Shown here one piece after another: positions 11,162 to 22,100 of a stretch of DNA of 64,000 nt. The DNA is taken from the NCBI GenBank assembly GCA_911728455.2, contig OU452239.1, positions 11,266,328-11,330,327 on the forward strand, given 5' to 3'. This DNA comes from Marthasterias glacialis. Its lineage: Eukaryota > Echinodermata > Asteroidea > Forcipulatida > Asteriidae. Within the stretch, counting starts at the first letter, position 1; each line of letters starts with the position of its first letter. Both the position numbers and the translations under genes were made by a program. The notes beneath the pieces are model-generated. The model did no database searches, was not told the origin of the DNA, and saw only the letters and a list, made by a program, of their open reading frames with translations.

Positions 11162-12172
11162 GGTTCAACTGGTATGGAGGAAAAACCAGGAAAGAACTAT
11201 TATTAGAGACAAAGAAAAGAGGCATCAAAATTAATTATCAAATTTTTATTTTAATTTTTACTTCACCTTTTAAATAACAAACCACCAGTTTCATAAATCA
11301 TCAAATTTCATCTAATTTTAAAAACTGAATGTTGTTTGTTAAAGTTTTATTTACTTTTTTTCCCCCAAAAAATTAAGTCAGGGCCTTTTAATTTATTTAT
11401 TTATTTTTTTAATTTAATAAATGTCTTTCCGGTCATTATTGTTCGGGGAAGTTGCCACGCCCCCTATAGTAGGCCTACTGCCGCTCCAGAGGAACTTCAG
11501 CGGAATAAATCCATCAGTAATCCTTCACAAGGTCACTTTCTCAATGATTCTAACAAAGTGACATGATCTAGACAGAGTAAAGATCCTTGCTCTCACGGTC
11601 GATTATATAATCTATCCAAACGAAAAGCATTCCTTGTCTCACCATGTACATGTATTTCTTTCCTCCATGGCCTCACCCAGTCTCTCTTCCCTCACACCAT
11701 AAAGTCAAAATTTAAAGGAAAAAAGGAGTACTGCGCCCCAGTTACTGGGTCTAACAATAATAGAGCATGGAACCCTACCCCCATCCTCTTTGATGCAAAG
11801 CGACTGGGTGTTAAAAGAAACATGTTTTTTTTATTTGTTTGTTTCTTTTTTTGTGATAAACAGAATTTCGTTACACCATAGACCACACATAACTTCACCA
11901 TAAAACAGCCATAGTCAAAACCCAACCAACCAAGCCCAAACAGATAGACCTTATGCTTTCTTTACCCAAATCGCCTGTACTGTGATGTTAAAGTGTTAGA
12001 AATGCTAGGCTGTAGGCCCTACACAGTCTTGTTTTCTTCTTTTATTATTATAATATTATTTATTTATTTTTTTTGCAAACTTTGTCAGACCACATTTCGA
12101 TCCTAAATTTTTCAAAGGCTCCATGACAAGTGACAACACACACTGTACATTAACCTTTCTACTTTTTTAGGG

Positions 12173-12262
12173 CCGAGGCTAGCCCCATAAATACATTGTA
12201 CGGCCAGTCCACTTCCCGGTCCTATTTATGGGGCTATAGTCAGAGGCGCAGCCTTGGCTAGA
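12173..12262. mobile_element. Small palindromic MITE-like element
   Basis: GCTAGCCCCATAAATA and TATTTATGGGGCTATAG are inverted around a short centre, with CCGAGGCT / AGCCTTGG further out. Non-coding. Confidence 0.5.
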
Positions 12263-12296
12263 GCAGCAGAACATAACACAAATAATCAACACTTAC

Positions 12297-12417
12297 CGAG
12301 ATATGAACTCACTTTCTAATCTACTCAAGGGTGGTCATGTCCGTGGAGTTGATTTCTAACCACTATCACTGTCAGATTTCCTTCACTTTACTATGCATGT
12401 ACTTCTGACTTTTAAAT
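12297..12417 (-). promoter_or_regulatory. Possible promoter and 5' UTR exon of the EGF/Calx-beta gene
   Basis: A strong donor (CTCG|GTAAGTG) ends at 12297 on the minus strand with no open frame before it. A TTTAAA box at 12411-12416 sits about 110 bases upstream. Together they could be a short untranslated first exon joined to the acceptor at 11168. Other minus-strand donor-like sites at about 12616 and 12710 are alternatives. This is inferred from splice strings only. Confidence 0.3.
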
Positions 12418-12910
12418 GCTCTCACACGTCACTGGGTTAGATAATATTGTTCAAAGAAAGAGAAAACCATAGACCTGGGTATACAACAACTACAGTAAGC
12501 AGTAGTATTTCGTGTAAAGTACCACTTGTTTGACGAGTACATACAGTGACCACAGTATTCCATTGTCATCAGTCATGCGAAACCGCCGTGTGAACGTTAC
12601 GGCTCCTCCATCCACGTACCTTGCTCTGTGCCTCCATCCAACCGTATGAGCGAGAGTGCACTCAAGTGTGACCACTTTTGTAGAAATTAATTCATTGGGC
12701 GAGATTGCAACGTACCTTTCGCATGCTTCATCTGAACGGTCTGGGCGTGGTTTCAAATGAATTCATAATGGTTCGTTGACTAAATTATAAAAATAGTTAT
12801 ATAAATGTATAAAATAAAGCAATAAAGTCCCAAAACGAGGATGACGTTGTAGTTTTGGGAGAGTGTAACTTCACCAAACGATGACCAAACTCATTTTTTA
12901 GGGCAAAGAT

Positions 12911-12941
<31 letters not shown>

Positions 12942-12944
12942 TTT
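12911..12944. repeat. (TTTA)n microsatellite
   Basis: About eight units of TTTA. Similar but shorter runs occur at 37,483-37,500 and 38,590-38,610. Confidence 0.9.
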
Positions 12945-13491
12945 GGAGGGGTTCTCACGGCAAATACCTTTAAAATAATTATAATGTTGGTTTGACTAAA
13001 TTTTGGAAATAATAGACTGATTGCGCGACAATGTTGACATGCGGTCACTTGACCTCCCCTATTGGGCATAACGCCATACAGCTGATGGCAAAATACGTGT
13101 AAAGAGATAGGCCGTGACACAGAGTGAGTACGAAAACAGTCGATTTTACTTTTGTTAAGTGATAAATTAGTTAATCAGCCCCTTAATTCAAAGTAGTATG
13201 TTGTGGCAATAATTTAAATCACATCTCTGTTTCATAATGCCTCATCATGTGTCATTCGAAAGAATCACCTAATAATCGAACCATTAAATTAATGTGCATT
13301 TTACAAAATAAATGTCCCAGCAGATCGACGGATACCATCGGCTGGTATAGTTGTCAAAACAAAGGCTGCATCACAAGGGCAAAGGGGAGTCTGACAAAAA
13401 CATTTTACAAATACTAAAAGTGACATTTTCTGTAAATTTGAATAAATTTATTGAACACTTGCAATTACATGAAGGTTACACAGAGTTTACC

Positions 13492-13733
13492 CTCTAAATG
13501 TAAAAGAGTGAAAATTTCACTCTCTCGCCCGAGTGGTGTCATGTTGGCTCTTTTTGGAGTGAAACTCACTGTGCATCACCCTTTTTGAGTGAAATTGGAG
13601 CGACTTTACTATGATTCAAGTTAAAAACACCTGTCATTCACTATAGAAAGAGTTGTCCACCTTATGGCTCTTTATAAGAGTGGTGGTGTGGCGGACAAAG
13701 CGAGTTTTTTTCTCACCCTTTTACATTTAGAGA
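13492..13733. mobile_element. MITE with CTCTAAATGTAAAAG terminal inverted repeats
   Basis: CTCTAAATGTAAAAGAGTGA at the left matches the inverse of TCACCCTTTTACATTTAGAG at the right. About 240 bp, repeated GTGAAA/TTTCAC inside, no coding capacity. Confidence 0.75.
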
Positions 13734-13989
13734 GCAGTTTTGCTAGATAGGACTGAAGCAGTTTAGTGCTTATTAAGTCCATCTCAAACAACAGTAAAGG
13801 CCTATACATTTATAATGCAAAACGCAACTTATTTTTTTTTAATTTTGAAAAGAAAAAGCACCACAAACTTCCATGATGTTTTTAGGTCTCACTACGTGAC
13901 GTAGTTCGTGATTTGGCACCCGTTCCCCTTTTAGAAGTACAATTCTGGAGTTTTTAACAGAGGGCGCACTTCAGTATCACTGATCATGA

Positions 13990-14200
13990 CCGTGTCCGAA
14001 TTAATTAATGGTAATTCGGCAGTGACGGTCGGAAAGCCGAAAAGGCTACTCTTCAACGGCCTCTTCGAATGCGGCTGCTGCGGCTGTTGCTAAGGGCGGC
14101 CTATCCTTTAACGCTTGTTACCGGGGCGATACAGCCACAGATTCAGCCGTAGCCACAGTCTCCGAGCCAAAGCCGGTTATTCTGAATCGGTCAAAAGTAT
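13990..14200. mobile_element. GC-rich palindromic element
   Basis: TTAATGGTAATTCGGC at the left and GCCGGTTATTCTGAATCGG at the right are imperfect inverted repeats. The interior is rich in GGCTGCTGCGGCTG and its inverse. A related short palindrome lies between the two minisatellite arrays at about 58,352-58,445. Confidence 0.45.
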
Positions 14201-14532
14201 AACAAGCATAATTGACGCCAACATGAACGTGTGAGAGCTTTTTGTGTCAAAAAGCATTTTTCTCATCAATTCACGTTCGCGGAATTGCACTTACAGCGCG
14301 CCTCTGAACCAAGATGATGCAGAATAAAATGAACAACCGTTGGCAAAATAAAAAGCGAGACAAAGTATTAGGTATAAGTAATATTATCTATACTATACCC
14401 ATGCTATACCAAAGTAATTTGATACTTCTGAAAATTAGCTCTATACTACATTTTGGGATCATCACCCGTAATTAAGAATTCTCCAGTGAAGTTGGAAAGT
14501 GTCCATCCACAAAAACCAAATAATTGAATTAA

Positions 14533-14560
14533 TGTTTGTTTGTTTGTTTGTTTGTTTGTG
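14533..14560. repeat. (GTTT)n microsatellite
   Basis: About six TTTG/GTTT units. The same motif recurs at 34,895-34,945 and, as AAAC on the plus strand, at 23,110-23,225. Confidence 0.85.
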
Positions 14561-14739
14561 TGCGTGGGTGTGTGTATTCTTTTAAAACCTATTATCGAGT
14601 TATGGTGGGCAGTTTTGTCATGTTCAGATCACGGACATCACGCCCGAAAGTCAAAACAAACGCCCATGTCTTCCTCTTGTGCACCACACTCGGCAAAGTG
14701 CAATGACCGTGCACTCAGCATTGGGAATGGTTGACGCAG

Positions 14740-14919
14740 TTATAGACCTCATGCACATGGCGTCATTTGAGTAGAGCGCCCTCGCCTACAGGTCAAAAGG
14801 AGGCTGTTCATTGGACAATCATGTGCGCCTTGCGTACAAATCTGTGCGTTTCCATTGTTTCAACATCGCTTTGCCTCTAAGATGGCAGCTGGGTGACGTC
14901 AAATGCATAAGGTCTATAA
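14740..14919. mobile_element. MITE with TTATAGACCT terminal inverted repeats
   Basis: TTATAGACCTCATGCACATG at the left mirrors AAATGCATAAGGTCTATAA at the right, with CGTCATTTG / GTGACGTCAAA inside. About 180 bp, no coding capacity. Confidence 0.65.
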
Positions 14920-16047
14920 AGTCAGGGTTGGAAGTTTTACTGGCGATGATGTTGGAAAGTGTTGTCACCATAGCATCGGAGGAGGGCGCTGTTTTGATGT
15001 TACGTCACCGTCGACGTGAACTTGGAGCTCAGAGCGGGACAAAACTAGATGGGAGTGCTGCACGCATTGATGGAATGATTTCTCTCTATTTATAAGTCAC
15101 GACCAAGAAGTAGTAGATATCTAGAGCAGCTTAAAAGAATATCTTTCGGATGTTTGACTCACTGCTGAAGAAATATAGGACAAGATAAATCATGGTTAGT
15201 ACAGACTTTTCGAAGAGTTTGGGAACATTGTGTTCCAATGACATTGCTTTAAATCACACGCAGAAGTGACGTAACCAGACATTTTCATTTAGGGGAGGGG
15301 GATTAGCCCCCTACGCCCCCCATTCCCCCGTTACGCCACTGACACGCGGATAACATTAAGTAAATTGTCAAGAAGAACCGCACCTTTTGTGACAAAACAT
15401 TTACATGAAAATAACAACAAACCTGTGAAAGTTTTAGTTCAATCGGTCATGTGAACAAAACTGAGAAAATCTTTTTTTTCAATGTTTTCTTCAAACATGT
15501 GGTTTTGGACTTGCGAGATCAAAACTGATTGTCCTATCTTCTAAAAAATTATATAATAGTAGCATTTCAAGCAAACATATTCCATGGAAATATTCTTCCA
15601 TGACCCCATCCTTTTTTCTGCGAAAAACCATTTCTGCGAATATTTGATAGTTTTCACTCCATACAGTCATGCGCACACCCTTTTACGTTTGAAGGCAAAA
15701 CAATCGCGGCCCAGCATGCAAATTAATACGCACCAGGGTTTGCTCAGCTAATGAGACAACTCCCAGACGCTGGAAAACGAAAAGGTTACATGGGGCGGGG
15801 CTAAGGGTAATTAGCCTTACCCATGAAATATGCTAATTACATTCACGCATGCGTACATGCATACATTATTGGTTGGCAACTCCACAGAGTTGTGCACTAG
15901 GCAGACGCACAAACGCGTGTGCGTCACGCCACCATTAAGCACCACACAAAAAGCCGCAATCTTCCCTCTCACGTTGCCAACCAGTGGTGTTGAGCGCACG
16001 CGCGATGTGCAATTTACATAGCTCGTGGGAAAGGTCTATTGATTGAC

Positions 16048-16188
16048 TCACCTTGCTCTGTCGCAGATGTAGCCACTGTCAGCGAAGTATTTACACGAGA
16101 ACCCCATCCGGCATTCACAGCGCTGTATCCTCCCTCTACGACCGCCAGGTAATGAAAAAATGCACTTCTCGCCTGGATCGGATACGCA
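16048..16188 (-). CDS. Exon 3 of the CART-like gene: six-cysteine domain
   Basis: The acceptor is TTCTCTTCCATAG. Forty-six codons and TGA follow; six of 46 residues are Cys, with an RRGR basic stretch between Cys 2 and Cys 3. Coding nature is supported by cysteine density and family-like spacing. No AATAAA was found in the next 300 bases downstream, which leaves the 3' end open. Confidence 0.6.
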   Translation of the reverse strand, partial: CVSDPGEKCIFSLPGGRRGRIQRCECRMGFSCKYFADSGYICDRAR

Positions 16189-19100
16189 CTATGGAAGAGA
16201 ATTAACGAGAATTAACGAGACAACTCTTTAAAAATATCCCATGACTATAAAGCATTGGTGTACGAGCCGGTGGCAGTTGCCCCCCCCCCCTCCCACACAC
16301 ACACACCCCTTCTGGCAAAACAGTGGGAGAAAATTCGGGCAAAGCAAGAAGAAGAAAGGGGGAAAAGGACTGGGTTTTTTTATTATTAGAAATTGGTACT
16401 TGTGTTTTTATTTGAGTAACATTTCAGGCAAATCAACCCCTCTGCCCCTCTTAACCAAAGAGTCCTACGTACGCCTATGTGACTAAGCATAAATTGGAGC
16501 CGGAGGACCATGGAATTAAACTAGTTCGCTTGAGGTTAAACTATATTTGGTTTCCAATTTCTAAAAACAAATCGAGATATTATTATTGAAAACATGATGA
16601 CCGAAACGTCGAGTAAACATATCACGGCCGTTCACTTTTCTCGAAGCGGGTAAAGAACACAGTGAACGCGAAAACGTCACGTGATAGACAATCTATAACA
16701 ATATTCTTTAAATCGACTTGGCGAATGAAAATAGACACGACGTATACCTCATGACATTGACAAAACATCGACCATTTCACGAAGACGTGTCCATCTAGTT
16801 TGATGAATTCTTCCGGGGTTTACTGTATTTTATTGTTGTGTGTTTATTGAAATCTAGAATTCGCTAGAATGGATGTGCCCTTCCAAAAATAGAAAATGCA
16901 TCATACCTGTAAAATATAATTCATTTGGTCATAATCTGGGTCTCTTTAATTTCGTTTCCCAGGCAGATGAACATCAGCTCCCAAATTGACCAACAAATGT
17001 GCATAGGGACCCTGCAAGGTCCACATAATTAGACGTCTGAAGTGTGCCTTACGAGTGCCCATGAGTGCCGCCGTGAATGTAATCAATTTCCCCCACCACC
17101 ACACTCCCCTGATTAGCCTCGCCTCATCACAGCCGTCCACGGACATTCCGAGACCCGCGGGGACCAGATGACGTCGCTCGTCCCGAATTGCTCCCTTGCG
17201 GACATCACCGGATGATCAATGTTCTGGTTTTTTTATTTTATTTTGTCGGCAGTTGCTTTTTGAAATTCATGTTTTCTTAACAGAGACTGCTTGTGGCAAG
17301 TCTAGTTCTGATTGGTTAGCTGTGGGGGATCCAATATAATTTTATGCAAACTGACACAAAGTTAGTACAAGCTTGATTGCATGATAGTGCTGTCTCAAGT
17401 ATGTAAAATGCAAACCGTGAATGTGTTTTTTTACAGGAGGTAAAACGGCAATTAATGGTATGAGGCAAGGCTTTTGGTATTTCCAGGTACCTGTATAATT
17501 ATTCGGGATTGGTAGTGCTGGGAAAAAAAGAAAGCTTAGGTTCAATCTGAAATCTCACTGATTATAAAGTTAGCTCATATCAGTATCAATCCATCAGGGA
17601 TAATCATTGTGAGATTAAAGGTACAACATGATTGGTGTTCATCCGATTTGTTCCAAATGTTTTTTTTTATTATCATCGGTCTTAATGCTTACTTATTATA
17701 TAAAATTCACACCAGTGACAATCTCCCTGAGAAATGGTTCTGTCTAAAATACTGTCAGAGTCGAGAAAATAAGATTTGAAGACCCCAATTTTAATTTCGG
17801 TTATGAACAATCGAAATTAAGGACAATGTGTTTACAGGTTGAAAAGTGTGCACGTTTTTTTTACTATTTTCTCATGACCAATGTATATATTGAATCACAC
17901 AAAGTAAGAAGACTGCACTATCAGCTTTACCCATTCCTATATTTTACCTTTAATACCATCCGAGTTGAGAAGCCTATATAGCACCGAAGACCAGTTTTTT
18001 TTAATTTCGATAGCCAGCAATCGAAATAGTATAAGTACGTTATGAACGCGCGTAAAAAATCCCTTACACAACGTAAATCGTTGTTTTCAATGTATAACGT
18101 GACCATCTTGTTTGATTACATTTTCACAGGCTGTTCGTATTGGTGTTAATTTTGAATTAAAGGATAGAAATATTATTTTGTTGCTATCCCACCCCGAAAA
18201 AAAATGACTACATAATTTACTTTTGCTTTATGTGAGCGAATACTGGAAGATTATACATTATTTTTTATAAACTTAGTTATTTTACTCATTACGGGGAATA
18301 TATACAATAGGTGAGGAAAATGTGCTACCTATGATTGGTTTATTTAGTTGGAAAACAACATTGCGGTAAATGATGTACCGTTCCTAAGTGGTCGTCTAGA
18401 AGTGAATTTGGTTGTAAACACCCAGAGGCAATGCAAGACTCGGCAATTAGTTCATTTTCCGAGTTTGATTAGTTTTTTTAGATCGAGAGGGACAGAAACG
18501 AAGGACAAACTTGTAATAGTTTTCACGAGTCATCGTATGCCACCGGCAGCGCTAGCGACGGATATCGTGGGGGTGTGCATCAATCATAACGGCGGGCATC
18601 GTGAGGCAAAACGTGAGCAGGTGTGACGCTGATTTATTTTCCGATCGGCGGCGATGAAGGGAAAAAATATCAACCAGATTGCATGGGGAGCACCAATAAA
18701 CAATATTGCAGCTTGTCAAACCCAAGTTTGCTTATTTTAAAGCCAAATTTAAAGAATGACTCACCTTCACTTCCTGCATCAGTTATTTTCTGCATTTTTC
18801 TAACCCTAACCCTCAACCCTCATCCTAACCTAAACCCTAACCTAACCTTACTCTTACTCCTGATCCTAACCCTACGGGTAGCAGAATATTGTTCCGACCC
18901 CACACCAACTTCCAGGAAACTCAAGACACGCCCCTCAATGACTGCTACCCCATAACTATGACGTTTTCTTGGATTAACTCTTTAAAAATCCACCCGTTCA
19001 ATCAGGCCAGTCCAGACCGTCAAAGGCTGTCACACATCGTCAAGGCGTGACGGTTGTAACAAGTTTGCGGAGCCGCCACCGTCACGACGCAAGGGATTTC

Positions 19101-22100
19101 AACCCTTGGGTTTTGATCTTTTTTGGCCGTCAGATTTCGACACGGCGTGACGGAGGAGCGTCACTCGAGAAGGATTAGCCACGTTGGAGTAATTTATACA
19201 GGACGAAGACAGTTCCTGTTAGTTGTAAAGATTGCTGCATGTGCTCACGAGACTAAAGCACATTTTACTGATTGAAACCCCGTAATGGAAACACATTTTT
19301 TTTCCGATGAGAGAAAATTGTCCACAGCAGTGATGCAACAACATTAATTTGGGGATTCAGGGATGCTACCTGTAAGCCAACTTCGCACAAGGACGACCGT
19401 TTGTCGACCAGCTTGTCGACCGTTTGTCGACTCACGCTCAAAAACACATGTTGTGTACCAGGAGTTATCGGCCTCTAGTCGACAAAAATGGTCCGTGTGC
19501 GAACTTGGTCGTATGTGGCAGCAGGCGGGTATTAAAGTCAACGCGTGTATTGAGAGAGAGTTTTTTTTTTTTTTATTATTATTTTTTTCATGGAAGTCGC
19601 CAGACACACAAGGCCAGTAAGCCACTCGAGGGTGTGGGCTACAAATCAACTATTTTTCCAGGGGCCGTTGCCACCTACTCCTGGGGCTGAAACAGAGTTA
19701 CCCCCTTTACAGTCCGTAAGGATGTAGGCTTGGGTATCATCCATCAGAAGCCTGAATGGTAGAGCAGAAAGCTCTACCTCCCCAACTTTTATGGAGCAAT
19801 TATGGTTAAGTGCCTTGCTCAAGGACACAAGCGTTATGACTGGGACTCGAACCCACACTCCGATGACTCAGCCACCAGAGCTTGAGTCCGTTGCACTAAC
19901 CACTCGGCCATGACACGCCAGTTGCGACAACTTGTGATTAGAAGCCATTTTCGGCAAGAAAAAAGGGGCATGTGTGCACACAGGGTGCCAGACTAGATTG
20001 CGCACTGCGTTATGCTATATTTGGACCGAAAATGACGTCCAGCAACCACGTGACCACAGAAAACTTCCAAAATGGTGAGCGTGGCACACAGTCTCCGCGT
20101 GTGACGTGCGTGCAAGGGAACAACGCACATGTTTATTTCTCTTGCTATCGACGGTAGTAATAAAAACGATTATTATTTGAGCACAATTTATCTTGAAGAT
20201 GGTCAAGCAATTTTGTGGTGTTGTGAAAGTTTTGCTCACAAAGTGACTAACCTGAAGCCACACTATAACGAATTGTCTTTTGCATTCATTAGTCTTCAGC
20301 CGCAGCCGTGATGGCCTTATCCCAGACGCTTTCCCTCCAGCCCGTCTGCATCGGTGTACATCCGGATAGCAATTCCCAAACGTTACGTCTTGAGCTAAGA
20401 CTAAAGCCTCGCCCATCAACTCGGATGCGCCCCTTATTTTCTGACGCAAGATGCGCGTATTGGGCCGGCAATTCGTTGATTAACACCTAGCGCCCCATCT
20501 TGAAACATGACGTCAGCTATAAAAGTGTCTCACTATTGCTTGGCTGTAGGAGACAACGTCACAGAGCCTTTTCGAAATTATTGGGTCAAGCTTTGGTTTG
20601 GGTTTTGCGGGAAATATTGTAAATGCCAGTGGCGCACGGTTTAGCCAGATGGCTGAGTTCATTTGGAACGTGTGAAGGCAAAGTCGAGCGTAATGTTGGA
20701 GGTGTTTCATGCAAGAACATAAAGTGCTTTTTAGGAAAGTCTGTTCATGTTATTAATCTAACTTTATTATTATTATTATTATTATCTTAGCTGATACATC
20801 AAAGGTTTTGGGAACGGCGGCGAAACTAGGGTAAATTTTTAAGGGGGCACAAAGGAGTGCATCATTTGTTTCTGGGGGGAGGGGCACTTTGGGCCAATTA
20901 AAATCGAGGTTTCCGTATCTGCGTTTCTCAAACAAGCCCCTTGTCGGCGCTATTGTTATGCCGTTTACTATTTTTTCACACAATAATCTGACGTGGAAGT
21001 AAAACAAATAACATTATTGTCTGCGTGTAAAAAAAAAATAGTTTCAAAAACATTGAAATTACTACATAAAAGCTTTTAAATGTAACATTTTATTCTGGTA
21101 ATGTGTAATCCAAATCTTAAAATTTCAAAGGGGGGGATGGTGGTGCTCCCGGGGGCACGGACACCAGCAGGAGGTGGGTTCTCCAATTGCTAATTTTGAC
21201 GGTCATTTAAACAGAAACATCTGTCTGGTAATTTGTCTTTGCATGGACTTTATAATCAGTGAGCTTCCAATGAGAGACTTTTGAGACTTACCAGGTAAAT
21301 CCATTGTTTTCGGAAATGTGCGCATGGTCAGAACCACGCAAACAATGGAAATGTACTTGCTAAGTCTGCTGCCACCTAGCGTTCCATTAGTCTCCCATTC
21401 GAAACTAATCATTTCAGCCAATAATTATCAATTAAACCAGGGTGCAACGTCATACAGCTGCTTAAACACAAAAAAGGTTTACCAGCCAAAATACATTGTT
21501 AAATGTACCATCTGTGATTGGTATCCTGCTCATTTGTGCTAAGCATAAGAATGTTAAGAAATCTGGTAATAAGCATAGGTATGAAATTGCACCCTGACTT
21601 GGTTGTTTCGTTGTCCAAAAGGTACAGCTATTGGTTGGTTCTCGACGTTTCGAACAATATCCTCTGCCCGTCTTCAGGAGAAAAAAACAACGGGTATTTT
21701 TAGAGCCAAACAGTCCTTCCAAAAAGTCACCACAAGATTTACTAAAAATAGTTACTTCTTAGTACCCACGCTTTATATGAAAATCTCCAGTGTATGTGGT
21801 TGGTCGCCTGAATTATGTATATATTACAGATAAAAGTTTTGAAGGTAGATTTCCTCTAACTTACCGCAGCCCGGTCGAGTGTCTTGTACATCTGGGGGAC
21901 GAGAAATGGGGAAAAAAGAAATTAAAAACAATAATTGCCCCAAATACACGGAAACATAACAATACTGTATAATATGTTAAGCCCATGGAGTCCATGGCAA
22001 ATAATAAAATCTGATGTAATTTTTTTGATCAAACATGATCTGGCATATTTTTACTTTCTGTGCAGATTGTTCTGCATTGTTACCGAAAGGATGCCTCGCT

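Larger units (their letters stand above)
12418..16040. other. Intergenic interval between the EGF/Calx-beta gene and the small secreted-peptide gene
   Basis: No exon is recognised here. It holds a TTTA-type microsatellite (12911-12944), three palindromic MITE-like elements (13492-13733, 13990-14200, 14740-14919), a GTTT microsatellite (14533-14560) and GC-rich low-copy sequence at 15,830-16,020 with paired GGTTGGCAAC / GTTGCCAACC boxes. Confidence 0.6.
16190..21864. other. Intron 2 of the CART-like gene; no other exon recognised
   Basis: It contains a dispersed repeat (17,545-17,960), a telomere-like block (18,799-18,890), a SINE (19,697-19,918), a CRE/TATA-type cluster (20,508-20,525), a CTCF-like MITE (21,272-21,396) and a hammerhead-like motif (21,641-21,680). 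The stretch 16,945-17,200 is GC-richer and open on the minus strand but has no splice or family support. Confidence 0.5.

Noticed and set aside
12490-12756. Minus-strand 88-codon frame near the EGF/Calx-beta promoter
   Set aside because: No signal peptide, domain or acceptor; it contains donor-like sites at 12,616 and 12,710 that argue against one continuous exon.
19796-19918. Possible tRNA gene
   Set aside because: The A- and B-boxes are present but the head does not give a clean cloverleaf, and it is joined to a repeated body found at three other sites; it is a SINE.
20015-20449. Minus-strand 144-codon open frame
   Set aside because: No domain, no splice support, low-complexity stretches and mixed GC; a chance frame in sequence that is open on both strands.
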